Below, in pieces: positions 32,701-47,660 of a stretch of DNA of 64,000 bases (position 1 is its first letter; each line of letters opens with the position of its first letter). A model generated the notes under the pieces. The model was given only the letters and a program-made list of their open reading frames with translations, ran no database searches and was not told the origin of the DNA. The position numbers and the translations under genes are program-made. This DNA is from Morinoia aosen (lineage: Eukaryota; Arthropoda; Malacostraca; Amphipoda; Talitridae): assembly GCA_030386875.1 (NCBI GenBank), contig CM059563.1, forward strand, positions 49,913,602-49,977,601, given 5' to 3'.

Positions 32701-35700
32701 CTTATAATCAATCAATTAACCTCATCGTTTATGGGCATATTGATTACGTGTATAACTACAAAAAGATTTCTAATCCACTTACTCATTTTCTGACATTCAA
32801 CTGAGTAGACAGAAGCGGGCCGATCTAGAAGTTTGATAAAAAGGACACAATACCAACAAAAAGTAGGAACCTGGTATTCTTCTTACTATATTTCTTAACA
32901 AACACACACTGAGATGAGTCAACGCTGACAATCAGAAACTTATGGACTAATGGCTCGATGCTACTGGAAATAACACATATTAAAAAAAACATTCAAAATG
33001 TAGATCGGACTAAACCTTGGTATTCAACTAATTGAACAGACTTAAACAGGCTTCGCTGCTGAGAGAAACTCCAATATGGGAGAGAGAAACGAGTTTAATG
33101 GAAGCGACAGCTTGAGAGAGTCAACGCGCTATTCCCTAAGGCAGTGAAAAATGTCTCAGAAATTCTGGCCTGTAGAAAATTCACACTGACAACCTTCATT
33201 CAATGCATGTGTGTTCATCTCCTTAAAAATAAAGAAAATTTCAAAATAGCTCGAGTTTTCAGGGCGAATGAATTACCATCTCTAAGATTTAGTCCTCTAT
33301 CGCAAACATATACGGGACTCACCCACCAAAGAGCTGCACACACAACAAATGGGCATTTCCAGAACTTCAGCACGACATGTTTCATTGAATGGGCCGCTGG
33401 AACAAATATTTTCAACAGGTCTACGATGAATACTTCTAGTCATCCGAAAATCTTGAAAAAGACTGGCGTCAACTAAACTCGAAGAAATATTTAATAAGTG
33501 AATGTTTGTTTAATCAGACAATTCGCTCGTTTGGAGTCGCCTGAGTAACATCAATCGTCCCTCAGGATGATCACCTGGAAAGCCTCTTCAGCTAGGGGAA
33601 CCCACCGAGGAAAAGTTGACATGGATTTAAGATAAACCGGTCTTCAAACAAGCAGAAAGGAGAAATCTAAAAATTTGCAACGAGAAACATTCGTACTTAT
33701 AATAAAAACGTTCAAGTATCGCCCGCTGAAAAATTTGAAAGACTACAAAAATTTTGGAATACCACAGCGTAAATGAACACGATCGCATGCTGAGGTGCGT
33801 TGGAAGAAACTGATATGATTGACTGATTATGAGGAAGGTTTAGCCTATCTTACTTCAACAAAGATGTTCAAAGAGAGGAATGATGAAGGCACCATTTAGT
33901 ATGGAGTAATGGGAACGCAGAATCTATGCACGAGGTACACAAAAACAGTAAGCTGAGAAAGAAGTTCGTGAAACAAGCTAAATTTTGAAGAAAAAAGCAA
34001 TAGGTGTTGAAAAACAAGACAGCAGTGAACCGAAAAAAAAGGTTTGTTACACAACAAAAACTTATTCTATTTCAACAAAAAGATTACCTATCTAAACTCT
34101 ACCACATATTCCCCCAGGGAGCGCTGATTCCCATAGACGCAAAAGCTGTATCCTCTTGAGGAGAAACAGATAGGAAGAGCATAACTCTGAACATTAAATT
34201 TTCAGAGCACTTCAGAGGAGAAAAGACTATCGCACGCTCTGCCGTAGATTGTAGATTCAATGTAAGGAGACACAGAAAAGTCCCTTGTAGTCAAATTAAA
34301 CACGTGATGGGGGAAAAGTACATAGCTAAAAGAGCGAATGATGTCGAAGTCAAGTTCTAGCGTCACTCTCCGCTACATTGAACCACTCGGTCCTCACTGA
34401 ATGGCAATACTAAACAAAGCCGTCTTAGATGACTGTAATGAGCTGTTCTCACGCAGTTAAATGACTAAACTGTAACCACACCAAAGAAAATTTCAAACAG
34501 TTCAAAGGGAACTGGAAGACATGGGAAGTTTACTGCACCGAGAAGCGCAACTTTTGCGAGAAAAAAATAGAAAATCAAGGAGTACCTCACTTCTGCAGAC
34601 ACTCAACTCAGGTAAAATCTGATGTACAACAGTGTAACTAAAAGAAAAATAATTCGCTGGCCAATAAGTTTATGGTCAGTAGTACGGTGCGATGTGAGCG
34701 TCATGTAATAAGGACGAGGACTTTTCCTTTAACTCAAGCCTCGACACTAAATAACACAAACTCTACATTCATTTACTAAATAGCCTGTACATTCCCTACA
34801 TTTCTACAACTGAAGACCCCAGTAGAGTCCTATTATAAAATACGTAAGCACTTCATTTCTTCACGAGTCAACTACAACTCAGAACGGTACATTCAAGAAA
34901 AAATGCATCATTTTTTTTATGGAAAAAGGAATACAAAAGACTTGAGCAGAGTCCAGGCACCCATGCAAAGGCACGCTCTGATTGCGCTGTTTCTCAAAGA
35001 GCCGGCGTCATCTAAGTAGCGTCCGCTCAACACCACCCTAGATTTTCCCCAAGGAACCTGCTAACGCTGGCGACAGGATCTATCTACTCCTCCTGAAATA
35101 AGGAAATAAAAATGAAACTTAAACGAACTCGTTTTCAGTGATGATTGCCTTCATGTGCCAGCGTGAACCATCTTCAATACCATTTCCTAGGGAAAAGTAT
35201 TTTACAAAGCTAAAATCATATCAAATACATAATTTTCAAATTATAGAAATAATTTACAATTGTTAGAACTTCAGAGTTATCGAAATTTATCATGAAAAAT
35301 ACAGCGCGTCATACAGTTTATTCAAGAGGTTTACTTGAAACCCTTTACTGCGTTCAGTGTGGATGAAATTCAAGTAACGAAGTTGGGCAGTGCGATAATC
35401 AGTACACTCGACAGCACGTCACAGCATTTCAGAGGGAGGGAGTAAAAGATACCATCAGATCTAAATACAGTTATTTCTTTTTATCCAGAGGCTACTCGCA
35501 ATGGAAACTCTGTTATGACTTCAATTTCCTGCGCGAAACAAGCGCACAGAATTTAAACAAAATCGCCGACAATATCTATTAGTAAAACGCGCCTTTTAAT
35601 ATCTAACATAATTTCACCCTGCGAAGTACAACACGCAAGCAGATGACCGAACCCAGATGATGGGCTAATGCCTGCCTGCGTATCAGCAACTTTCTTTTGA

Positions 35701-37669
35701 TGGTGTCGTGATAGCAATTAGCAATCAAATACTTTTACAAGGAGAAACTCACATTTTTCTCTTAGATTGGTACCTATCGCAATAGAAATGCAACATAGAG
35801 ACCATGAAAGCTTAACACCTCTCGAAAGACTACAGCTTTCCAGATGGAACAACGAAGAAAATACACAACTATGTATACTAGTTCTCGATGTTTAATCAAA
35901 GTAAAATATTTTCTGATAAAAATTATTCGTACGTCCATGCTATGCCTAATCACTTACTGCACACGTACACGATTGCGTTGATATACATTGCTTAAAAATT
36001 TTACAGAAAAAATTTAAAAAAAATCAAATTTCTCTTCCCTGTCTCTCGCATGTTTTTCAAGGTTCAATTATACACACACGGATTTATTTAAGAATGGATC
36101 GCAACCGATCACAACAGAAATCCTCTTCGTTACCACAATGGGCAAAGAACCCGTGATATAATGATACGCAAATTAAAACCGATGAAGGCAGAAGTCATCA
36201 GCTCTTCTCAGGTTTACTTAAGTTTATTTCGCGCCAACAACAGATGTGATATGGTGCCACACAAACCAGAACATTTACAAAGGTAACAGAAAGAGATTTT
36301 GTTCGCACGTAACTTCATCTCGTCGTGGATATCGACAGAATTAAATCGCAAAAATTAAAAACACAACAGGTTCCCGTAGCCATCAAGGTCGACTCGGCGA
36401 AGCTAGGTAGCAGAAAGCCGCAAAATTTATATAGAGGCCATAAAACACAATTATTCTTAGGAAAATATATTTCATTGATACTACCAATAATGATGCCAAT
36501 AAGTCACACGAAGTAGCTGATTTATGCAATTAAGTGAAACAACACGAGTTATCGAATGACTACAAAGCGCTGTATTCGTGAAAACAAAAACAAAGAAATG
36601 CCGTTACAAATAGAAGCACTAGCCTAGCAATAAGAAATAAGGGCCAGTTCCCACTCGCTACGAAAGTCAGGAACTAGGCCTCGTGGAATATTCCGGACAT
36701 GTTCGAGTCACCTGTTTGAGTATCAGTGAGTGCGAGGAAATGGATGACATTGCAGGAATAACTGCTTCAAGCCGAATCAACATAATTCACCAGCACCATA
36801 TTCAACAACAGCTGCTCCTGACGTATGGGATCCTTACGATACGAAAATTAACGACGGTAAGTTTCACAACGAACACAAAGGCGTAGATCGGAGTCATCAC
36901 AAGTCGATAGTTCTTATTGACCAACGCGTAACCTTAATTAACTAAATTAAACCTACGGATTTCTCAAGGGCACGAAAGTTAGCGTAGAAAATCTTGATAA
37001 AAAACATGGAGTGTAAGAAATAAGGTACAAAACTTGGATACCTCTTCGAGAAAAAATGAAAATTCGCTCGTTATTTCACTAAATATGAAAGATGAAATGA
37101 GATACACAACTAACGATTTCTCATGAAGCGCAACAGTATTTTTCTCGCATAAAATGCAAGACATTTTGGCTCTCATCAACACCTAAACGCGAACGCCCTC
37201 GGCTTCAGTGAGAATTTATGCTCTTATGTGATCAGAGGCAACAAAAAAGTCCTAGGCCATTCTCAATAGCTAGAACGAGCAAAACACATAAATTTTAGAA
37301 CACACCGAGGTAAGGGTGGTACTCAAAATGAGAAAGAAATAAGATAATGAATACCTACAGTACATTGGAGACTGCTACGTTGACGCTAACTTCAGCATCA
37401 GGCTGCTTATTAAAAATGAAAACCATATTTAGAGAGAGAAAAAATGGTTGTAACAGTGCGTAAAAAGATATTTTATGTCTACTGCTGATGCAGCGAAAAA
37501 ATTAGCTTAAATGGATGTCTAGTGAACAACTTCGAGTCTACGTTAGCGGCAGATGTCTAAAGATATTTTTAAAAATTATTGTCTTAACTACCTGCATGGC
37601 AGCTGAAAATATTTAAATGAAAACCAGTACATTAAATTATAAGATAGTTCAAGCTCCAAACCACAACCA
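32701..37669. other. Non-coding, one SINE copy
   Basis: AT-rich DNA with only short spurious frames. It contains the family A copy at 33828-34164 and nothing else I can support. Confidence 0.55.
33828..34164 (-). mobile_element. SINE-like family A copy (diverged)
   Basis: Recognisable from AGAGAGGAATGATGAAGGCA to CTGTATCCTCTTGAGGA. The terminal hairpin has decayed. No TSD found. Confidence 0.65.
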
Positions 37670-37983
37670 AGGATTTTCCAAGAGAGGAAGGCAGCATTAG
37701 GTATGGAATTGAGGGAACGGGGAAAATATGCATTACGAGTCTGCACACCTTAGGTACTGAAACAGTAAGATTGAAAAAGTTTATGAAATGAGATAAAAAT
37801 TAAACCAGAAATCAAAGGGTGTTGTGAAAACGAACTGCAGAGCCAAAAAATGTTATCCGTAACTAAACAAAAAAATCAACCTTGACAAAAAGAAGGCTAA
37901 CCTGACCTACAACTCAAAAACTCGTTTCTTTCCGCTTTGAGTGCTGCCTAAGGTAGAATAATTGTGTCCCTTCAGAGGAGAGA
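37670..37983 (-). repeat. SINE-like family A copy (old)
   Basis: Blocks AGAGAGGAAGGCAGCATTAG, AAACAGTAAGATTGAAAAAG and AGAAGGCTAACCTGACC match the family, with many indels. Confidence 0.55.
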
Positions 37984-40283
37984 GTTTCCAGCATTGAATA
38001 ATGTAGTTGCAGTTATTTTTGCCAAAAAACAGTCCATCTCCTGAAAAAAACATTGAGAGTAAGTGGGACGATTACTGTAATTGTTTACCTACTTCAGCGT
38101 TAGGCAGTTGCAGCAGAACACGAGTCATGAATGCCGTGAACGCCCTCAGCGCCGTCCGCACTCCTTTGAACATTATTACCGAGACCATTCACGGTGAATT
38201 GAGTCGGATACAAGTTATATTATACTACGATATGCTCAGAGCTTTCTAAATTAAAACATTATAAAAGATCTCACTAAAAAATAAGAATATTCGACTTCTC
38301 ATCAGTATGTTTTTTTAAAGCTGCACATAGCGTTGAAAGCTATTTGCAAAGACAGGAGCATTTCATGTGGAAAAATCAAAGAACATACAAAAACTATATT
38401 TCGATGATATAAACAGATTTACTTTGGTATCATTATGCTGATCTAGATCAGATGAAGGGTGAACATTTCCAGAAGTAATGATACCAATGCCAAGAGAAGT
38501 AAAGCAGCCACAAAATGTGCCACTAACCAAAACCTGCACACGGTGACACATTAGGTTGTGGAGACATTCAGAGGAGGTGCAACGCGGGTGCGGTCAGTCT
38601 GTAGCCCAGCAGAGAAAGCCAAGTAACCATTCATCAGCAAAAGTGTGCACGACAGATGTTCCAGTCAGCACATCGTGCGAGCCAGCCTAGTCAAAACGAT
38701 TACAACGAAGGAAATTCCCTCAATTGCACCTCAGCACAACCAACTGAAAGTTGAAAGATATCTTTTTAAATTTGATGAACTCTTCACGCCTGAGAGTAAG
38801 TTGATTTTGAAAAAAAAAAATACCAACTCCTCTACAGTACAACCGTTCATAATAAAATCTCATTACAAATTCTAGTGTATCTAAATGTGGTAAATTCTAT
38901 TTCTAATTTTACGAGCGGTAATGCGGCGTAATGTCAGTGTGAGACAAGATTAGCAGTTTAAACCTCCCTAACCCCAACAAAAATGTTCTTAAGAGAGGAA
39001 GGCGGAAGGCACCATTTCGCATGTAATTAAAGGATGCGGGAATATATGTACAAGGTACGTTCCCATACCTTACGCATAGAAACAGCAAGTTAGGAAACTA
39101 TACCAACAAAATAAAAGCTGACGAAAACAGTAGCAGGTACCGAAAAATAGGACAGCAGTAATTCGAAAAAAAAGTTCCGTATCCAGGAAAAAAGAACTCA
39201 TTCTATTTCAACTGGAGGTAAGCAATCTTAATTTACAGCTCGGAATTTTACATCTTCCGCTTGAGAGCAATAATTTCCAGAAACACAACAGTAGTATGTC
39301 TCTGAGAGGTTTAACCCGTCGCCACGTCCTGGACTCTTAGAAGGTCGGCAAAGCTAGCACATGTTTCACATCAGCAAACCTAGGGTTGCCATATATGGTC
39401 TTAAGCGTCTCGTTGAGCGCTATTCATTGGTGTAAGGTAAAATTAGGTGGGGGGAACAGGGAAGGAGAGGTAACAAGCTCAAATCTGTATGAATTCTTCT
39501 GCTCAGTCTGGAGTGTAGCTACCGGCGCTGCACAACCTCTTAGAAGGCCAGCAGTGTAGCTGAGGCATACCAGCACACACTCTGTCTCTAAGAAGGTCGC
39601 CATCATTTTTATTTTCTTATGTTTTTTGTTCCAAAAATGGGAGTCCAAATCCACAGATTTACTCCTACGTAAAAAATAATACCACCATTGTATTCGGGAG
39701 GAAAAGCTCCATGCATATCAAACTCTTTACAAACAATGAAACTGCTTGATAACAGCCTATACACAAAATGAACTAAAAAATAAAAACTGTTTTACATATA
39801 GTGCACATAACTCCGGAACTATTGGACCTGAAAAAAAAATTTACATACCACAAGATTCAGCAACTCAGAATCTATGAAAATGCATCATTAAAAAACATAA
39901 AAGTGCAATAAATAAAAATTGGCCAGTGATTTTCTGATTTCTGTTTTTTGTATTTTACCGAAATAAAAACTCGAATTTCGTAGATTTTCATTGGGGTAGC
40001 AGTATTTTTTTCCCCACTGACAGAAAGAGCAACTCTCTCTCTTTACAATGAACCCCCAATGAAACTTATAACATGATTAATGAATGTACAGTAAGTTGCA
40101 CAGTTGACCCATTTTCTTCAAACCTCTTGGTAGGTCGACCATGTGGAGACGGGTTAATGAACCCAAACCTTATCAAAAGCAGAACTAGCACCGACCCATA
40201 AATTCTCACCCAGAAAAAGGCAATCAAAATTAGGGTAATTTAGATATGTTTTGTATTGAAAACAATTTGTACGATGAGTTTGT
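37984..40283. other. Non-coding, one old SINE copy
   Basis: AT-rich. Contains the old family A copy at 38955-39310 and no supported gene. Confidence 0.5.
38955..39310 (-). repeat. SINE-like family A copy, long subfamily
   Basis: Matches the family from CAGTTTAAACCTCCCTAACC onwards and contains the extra internal segment (ACAAGGTACGTTCCCATAC) that also occurs at 8.4, 46.3 and 59.3 kb. This marks a longer, older subfamily. Confidence 0.6.
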
Positions 40284-40287
40284 TTAA

Positions 40288-40512
40288 CCCTTTAACGCCC
40301 AAGTGTACTGTACGGTCCTCTTTCAAAAATAACAATAATATATAGTATTTCTTATTCAATTTGTTCACTAATGTGTCCTGTGAACTTCACTGCCGAGTGG
40401 CAGTTCCTTCCCCATCTTGATAACAGTGACTACCTACCTAATGCCAGTGTCGGTTTAGTGATAGTGGTTGTCATAACGGTAATATGAGTATAAAAATGTG
40501 GGCGTTAAAGGG
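40288..40512. mobile_element. piggyBac-like MITE, copy 1
   Basis: A 225-bp element with inverted ends CCCTTTAACGCCCA and TGGGCGTTAAAGGG, flanked on both sides by TTAA (40284-40287 and 40513-40516). TTAA targets and CCC termini are the piggyBac signature. No coding capacity. Confidence 0.9.
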
Positions 40513-40516
40513 TTAA

Positions 40517-43500
40517 TTTAATCGAAATTCTACCTAAGTTTTAAATGAAACAGTAATCGTTCAATTAAAAGCTTGAATTTATTCGTGAGTGCATGACGAG
40601 AAGAAATTGAGAGGAAAAAAATTGTAGGTAGCTCACAACCGGGAGCACACGCGACGCTGCGAGCGGCTTCGAATCAACGCCCTTCACTGTACAGAAAAGC
40701 TGGACCAACAATGTAACCCTAGTGGCACTAGACGATTCTAGGATATTCGAGTTCGCAATAGCCCCCCAGGGCTGAGGAAGAACTCAACGCGCTCCCTGAG
40801 CAGTGAAGAAGCAAAATTATGTTCACTTTGCCTCCGCCAACAACATAAACGAAAGCGGTTCGTGCACTTCAATTTAATCTCATGTTGTGAGTAGTACTTT
40901 CTTTGATTGGGTAATTAATGTAATACTCCAATAAAAGAGCAACGCGACAGTATGCCAAACTTCAATGAACAGATCAACTACTGCTAATATAATCGAAAGG
41001 GAAAAGTCAGAGAGTGGATAATTGCAAACAATTTCAAGGACCCGAACACTAAATTTGTCATAAAATAAGTCTTCAAAAAAACACAAGTTACCGTCAAAAA
41101 CTATCGTTGCATGATGGCCAAACATGTGCAAAATTACAAACGCACTTCAGTAAGGAGGTGCAACCGTGCTTTAGTCTGCACTAACTGGTGCAACAAATTT
41201 CGCTAAAGCCAACAGTGTGTCGAAGGATCCAGAAAATGATGTTGCCAGGCTGGAAACCACTGGGAAACCAAATCGCAGCTGCCTTTGTTCTGAGTTGTTG
41301 CTTTAGTTACCATTATTAGGACTCACTAGAAAATAGAAAACAACTCAATATATACAAGTTTTCTGATAATTATAAACTGAATTAATTACAAAAAAAAGGA
41401 GTGAAAGAAGAAGAAAAACAAGTGTCCCCAATCCGTCTGTGTGATACACTTCACGTCTGACTGCGCGACTATATAAAAAGCCCAAAAGCCCTATTTATTA
41501 ATTTACACAAAGAGGGCTGAAAAGCTTGCGCTGGAAAGGAGCACGAGCTGTAGCATTGCATAATAATCATAAGCAGCCAATCAACCGTTTTTTAACCGTA
41601 GAAATGCAGTGATCATCATTAGAAACAACAAAAGTTTAAATGAGCGAAAATGAGAATTAGCAATGCGACCCTTACACAATCCGTTCACTGTTCAGAAGCA
41701 TTTGCTAATTATAACTTAAAGAATAGTTTAAGTAGTTACCTCTGAAGCAGACTACATCGCAGCCCCGCACCGACGAGGTGACATGGTAAAAACGGTGGCA
41801 AAAAAGTAGCACAGTGCTGTTCCATGCATCACTACATTTGGGGTAGCGAGTGCATCTTTACTCAGTATCTACATTTGGTTTAATTTAGATTGGATCAGGG
41901 CTCCATGAACAGAGAAAGTGCGTGCCTACGCGCAGAGCGTAGCCTCTAATGAGTCGCGCGATTCCTCAATGAATTAGGGATATAAGTTGGGGACATGTAA
42001 TGCATGCGCTCGTGGTCGCCACAGCGAGGTGCAGAAGCGACCACACTACGGCAGGCATCTGTTTCTGCTCCACACCTCTGTGCTACTCAGCTCGCTCAAA
42101 TAGAAATTAGAACTAGAGAAGTGCTGCGGGAAAATTACTCGTGTGCATGATGTGGGGGATCGCGTAGACAAGGCGCAGGAGATGAAATATTTTCAGTTTT
42201 TCTATTCCCACTTCAGATTAATTAAGCCAACCAAGAAGGATAATTTTGAGTCGTTGAAAGTGTCAAATTTTACCATATAATTAGAAAAATGGCAGGGGAA
42301 ATATACCCTCGTATATGCATTCAAATCACGTTTTACCCCGAAAGCGAATCTTTTAATTTCTTTTAACTTGATATTAGCTAAATCTAAACTTAACTTTACA
42401 GCACCTAAACAACACCACGCCAAATGTCTTCAAGCTAAGCAAATAGAGAAAATACCCAAGGGCTGTGTCTATTGAAAATAAATATAAACGAGCAAATGCT
42501 GACATTGAAAATAAATCGAAACGAGCAACTGTTGACATTGAAAATACTTCTAAAGGAGCAACTGTTGACATTGAACTATACAATACGAAATGAATGGTAA
42601 GATTATGGTAAGAACTTAAAATTGAGAAAATTGAAGGATATCGATGTATTCGGCTTTAACTTTTCATTTCATAGACGGTGAGGCGTTCACTGCAAAGCCT
42701 TGAAGTAAATAATAAAACAAATGTTAACGACGTGCATAAAAAAATCGCATGAATGCTAAAAGGCTTTCCAATATTTGATATTAAATTGATAAAATCAAGA
42801 AAAAATTACCATTTTCTGCAATACTTCATCATACATACATGCGTCACAGCTCGTCCCCCTTAGAAAATAATCTTCAACACTTTCTAATAGAAAAAAACTG
42901 AGGGTAACTTGAAATACTGCCGTAAATATTATCAAAACATAAAAAAAATATCGGCTTTCATCTTGGTTTTGCACGATTTGAATACTTTATTAACGAAATG
43001 ATAGTTTCTTCCCATGTAAGCATTATGAGCTGCTCTGAGACGATCTCTTCACTGAAATAAGATTTTTCTTTCAATAAGCGGCGACCGAGAGGACTGACGA
43101 GAGGGAAAAGTGCAAGACCAGAAACGAATGAACTTCTCGGTTAAGTCACTGTATACCGTGGTTAAAGGCGCGAGCGCAAGTGTGGCCAAATGTCAGCAAG
43201 GCGGCTGTGCCCAGTATGGCCACACATGTCAGAGATCCGTGCACGCCAGAGTAGCGATTCCGTATGCATCAAAAGGTGCCTCCAGGGTTAGAAAGTTGCG
43301 ACGGAGCGATGCATGGTTACGCGGTGTTCTACCCTTTTTTCGCCTAGTCACAAGTTGCCAAATGCGACACGTCCACACGCACGGAGGGCTTGCAAAGTAT
43401 CACTTATTTTCGTAATCAGGATTTGTAAAATTGACACTCCGACATGAAAATGAAGCACTTTTATCGTGAATTTCATCTGAAGGGCGACATTACAAGCATT

Positions 43501-46246
43501 TCAGGTTGAATAAAAAGATCCGTGAAATAAAACGTCAGGAAATAAAATCCCCGTTTGGAATTTTGAACTTTGAATCGCAAAGCCTTCACTCATGCCAATT
43601 CTTATTCAGATGTCGAGAAGATGAAACCCCTGGACTGAACAGAAGCGTCTAATCCTATCGCGCCTAGAACTCCCTCAGGTCAAATAAAATGAGGTCAACA
43701 GGAATGAAAGCTTTCAATAGCTTCAAGGGGTAATATTTTGCCTTTGCAGTAGTCCAGCATTCAGAGAGGATGCTTTCAGAGAGACCACTGTCGATTTTTT
43801 TCTCTTTCAAATGCACGTCATTCTTAACCGAGTTAATTTCCTAGCAAATCACAGCGAAACTGTAAGACTGCGGAGATTTATAGCTTCAACTCATGGAGAT
43901 AATCAGTTGTCCATGAACCGGAGGCGAGTCATCCTTGAGACAAGTACGATTCAATGAAATAAGCAGCACATAAATCTGTTCACAAGGGAGAAGATGTTGC
44001 AATGTAGGGCAATGCAATGGGAGCGTACGGCGGGAGCATCACACCGAGTGGTGCGAGTTGATTCCCTAGGTTTGACACACATCAAAAAGTGAAATGCCAG
44101 ATAAATACATCCGTGGAAAGATTCATTCAAATACATATAATACACTTGAGGAATGAGAAAAGAAGGCGGGCGAGATGAGAACCAAAAATTGATCAGATCA
44201 TTGAAAAACTACTGTAATCTGGCCAAGGAAGAACAACACATTTGAACAAGTTTGTAATGGAATGATTTTCACATTTTAATTCTGCGCGAATAATCGATGC
44301 CTCGAATTACAAAATAGTATACTTTGTTCTGTTGGATTATTTCATCCCAACAATTACGTGGAGAAATTTATTTTACATGCACAAGACTACACAGACTAAT
44401 ACAGTCAGCCTCTCGACCATGCGTCTACGACTAGCCACACACCCAAATAACAACGGAACTCCTCATCAAAAATTCAGATTATTATTACTAATATTGAAAA
44501 ATTTATGGCAATAATAATAATATTATTATTATGGACTACAAAGAACAGGGAATTGATGCGAAAGATTAGTTCCTCGACAGATATGACAAGTTGGGAAGAA
44601 TGATGAAGGAAAGAAAAAGAATAGATTGAGAAGAAGAGATGAAACTGAAAGAAGCAAAGTGGGCACGAATGATAAAATCCGGACGACCTATCTATAGCTG
44701 AGGTAACCTAACAGTATACCCACTGGGTACGCTAGCTCCTAAAGCATAGGATAGACAAACCTAACATAAGGCTACTGCCTACCCTATGCTTCATGAGGGG
44801 TACAAATTCGGATGACATAATTTCTCTTCTAGCTATAAAAAAACGTATGCGATTTTGGTTCTGAATCCTACACGCTCAAAGCTAAATAAAAATCACCGAC
44901 ATTAAAAGAGAAAAATACGGACGTTGACAATGAAAATCCGGAAGCCGCTAGGAGCAGCAGCGCAGCTAGTGAGCCGTATAGAGAGCAGGAGGCGTGCGTG
45001 TGTTCACACAGATCATTAGATGCGGTGATCAGGCACTCGCCAAGATGACACCAATAACGAACTGCACTGCACTGACAGCGTCTCTGTCACACTGTCGAGC
45101 ACTAACTCAACTATATAAGAACGACACATTGATCAACCAGAAATCTTACACCGGAATATGAGGGCAACAGGTATCGAAAATATTTGCCAGCACAAAAAAA
45201 TAGCATCGTATCTATTAATAATGGCGATTCAACAGACATCCGACAGGCGTTATACAGAAACAGACGCCCTTTAATAATTAATAATTACATGTCTCCAAGC
45301 ATTCTAGGCTATCTCAGCATTCCACAACAAATATTTCTCCATATCAAATGGTGGGACAAATACTAACGAAAACAAGCTCAGAAAGATCAGCTGGAGGACT
45401 GTATGACAAATAAGAAACCCATTCCAATGCAAGCGGATGATGAAATATAGGGCAGTTAAGGCGAGACAGAATTGATAATAAATTCTAAGGTCTTGAGAAA
45501 ATATAGAAGTAAATTGTTCGAAATGCTGGAAAAATTCAGTGACAAACAGCAGCAAGGACGAAAGTCGGAGTGTTCGAGTAGATGACGACCCTCAGATCCT
45601 GGCGTGAGAGACGAGAGAAATCGCGGTAATTGGGTTTTGATGGGAGCATGAAGACCACACGCCAGGAAAGCGGATGAGAAAGCCTCATCTACAGAACTAT
45701 AACACGGACACCATATAAGGTGAAAGGAGAAAATTTGAAAGTAAAACGGAAAAACTAAAGCAATTTTTCAAAGCCATCGATTTACAAAGACATCAAACTT
45801 ACGAGGATTCTTGCGTTGATTTGCGCTCATTCATTACCACAAACGGGTTGACTCACGATATAAAAGAATACAATTGAATTTGATCTGAAGTACATTTCAC
45901 TCTCCTGAAATGCACTTAACCACTATTCAGAAAGAACAAATGTGAAAAATTGCATGCCATTGCTCTTAATACAACAAGAAATATACATATATTTTCTGCA
46001 AGGGAGTAAAGAAAGATGCATCGTTCGGTCTCGGCAAGACAGAATTCTCAGGTCCAAAGACGGCATGACACCCATAATTGTGAGTAATCTCTGCTATTGT
46101 ACATTCCTTCGCGACGGCAATTTGCGTGAATAAAAACGAAATCTTATCATTACTGTATTACTTTATGTGCAATAAGGAAATAGACTTACTGTTTATTACC
46201 GTTCAACTAGCAACAGATAAAAGAAAATTACAAGCTAGCTAATTAC
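40517..46246. other. Non-coding, GC-rich patches and a family B repeat
   Basis: AT-rich background with GC-rich patches near 42000-42080, 43100-43400 and 44930-45110. Open frames there show no family resemblance. The only element is the family B copy at 44513-44815. Confidence 0.45.
44513..44815 (-). repeat. SINE-like family B copy
   Basis: Begins next to an (AAT)n/(ATT)n tail, shares TATCTATAGCTGAGGTAACC with the copy at 8.5 kb, and ends ATGCTTCATGAGGGG. The CACTGGG..GCTAGCTCCTA block parallels family A's CCCTGGGAGCGCTAATTCC. Confidence 0.55.
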
Positions 46247-46515
46247 TACAAAGGCGTTCTAACGAGAAGGAGGAAAGCACCATTGAGTGTGGAGTTAGGC
46301 AACAGGGAATCTATCCACAAGGCGTGTTCTCAAACAAGATCTCCTCCGGATAAAAATAGCAAATTGAAAAGGAAGATTATGAAACAAGATAAAATTAAAA
46401 AAAGGGGAAACGCAGTGAACCGAAAAAGATGATTATCAACAAAATAATAAAAAAAAACATTTAAAAAAAAGCCTACCTAATTTTCCCTCTGAGAGCGTTT
46501 GCCAATTAAGCTTCC
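46247..46515 (-). repeat. SINE-like family A copy, long subfamily (old)
   Basis: ACAAAGGCGTTCTAACGAG through TTCCCTCTGAGAGCGTTTG; includes the long-subfamily segment CACAAGGCGTGTTCTC. Confidence 0.6.
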
Positions 46516-46743
46516 TAAAAGCAACTGCTGCACAGGAAATAGAACTGATCAGGCGTGGCGAAATAATTCTACCCTAGCGAAATGTGTTCAATGAATACCT
46601 AACATCCTGAACCTATCTGAAAATCATTCCAGAATTCCAAACTTGCCGAACAATAATTATTCTTTTATCGCGCAAGGAATTTTCCCACGATCGCTTCACA
46701 AGCAATGAACTGACGAATGATGACTTAGATAAGTCAGATGTAA

Positions 46744-47068
46744 GTTTTAAGCTCCTAGCCGCAACGAATACGTTCCAAAAAGAGGAAGGATGAAGGCACC
46801 AGTAATTAGGGAGTGCACCCTACAATGTGAATCCCTGCACAGGATCCCTGGGCATAGAAACGGTAAATTGAGAAGGAAGACTATGAAACAATGTTGAAGG
46901 GGAAAATTCGAGGTGCTTAAAAAACAAGACCAGCCGTGAACCTAACAAAATAGTCCTTAATACTCGTAAAATAACTGTATAATTTATTTCAACAATAAGA
47001 AAGCCTACTGAACGCCCAGCTCAGGACCTCGCATTTTCCCCTGGGAGCGCTAATTCTCATAAATAGAG
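46744..47068 (-). mobile_element. SINE-like family A copy, cut at its 5' end
   Basis: Runs from TTTTAAGCTCCTAGCCGC to GAGCGCTAATTCTCATAAAT. The hairpins are lost exactly where the next copy's tail begins. Confidence 0.7.
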
Positions 47069-47070
47069 AT

Positions 47071-47448
47071 TAGATTAGATGTCAGTTTGAGCTTTCCAAA
47101 CCGCAATGAAGGCGTTCAAAAGAGAGGAAAAAGCGATGCACTGTATACTATGGGGTTAAGGGAACGTGGAATCAATACACAAGAGGCATTGAAAGTTTGA
47201 AACAATAAATTGAATTGAGAGAGAAATTCATGAAACAAGATATGAGTTGAAAAAGAAAGAAGAAGGAAGAAAAAAGTGCTGAAAACACGACAGCAGTGAA
47301 CCGAAAGAAAATAGTTCGTTACAAAACAAAAAAAAAACTACTCTATCTCAACAAAAGGCCTGCCAAACCTTCAGCTCAGGACCGCACATATTGCCCCTGG
47401 GTGTGTTAATTCCCATAGATACAATAGCTGTATCTCTCCCCTAAGGGG
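47071..47448 (-). mobile_element. SINE-like family A copy inserted at the edge of the previous one
   Basis: Tail GATTAGATTAGATG abuts the preceding copy. The 5' hairpin is GATACAATAGCTGTATC followed by CCCCTAAGGGG. Confidence 0.75.
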
Positions 47449-47660
47449 TTTCCAAGTAAGATGTCGAGTCCTCAGAATCATCTTTCATTGTCATGGAGGA
47501 CAGACTTGTTACAGCTCGCTAATTTTGTCAGCTATTTCACACACTAATGCAAGGATGCTTTCGAGAGTACCGAATGACTTCCTTAAGAGGGATTTTCCAG
47601 GTTTTTTGTACTTAAATTACACACCTTCTTTGAAAATAATATTTCCACCGTGACGGGCTA

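Noticed and set aside
43110..43415. Plus-strand frame of 101 codons in a GC-rich patch
   Set aside because: No splice context, no recognisable motif, composition typical of the island on both strands.
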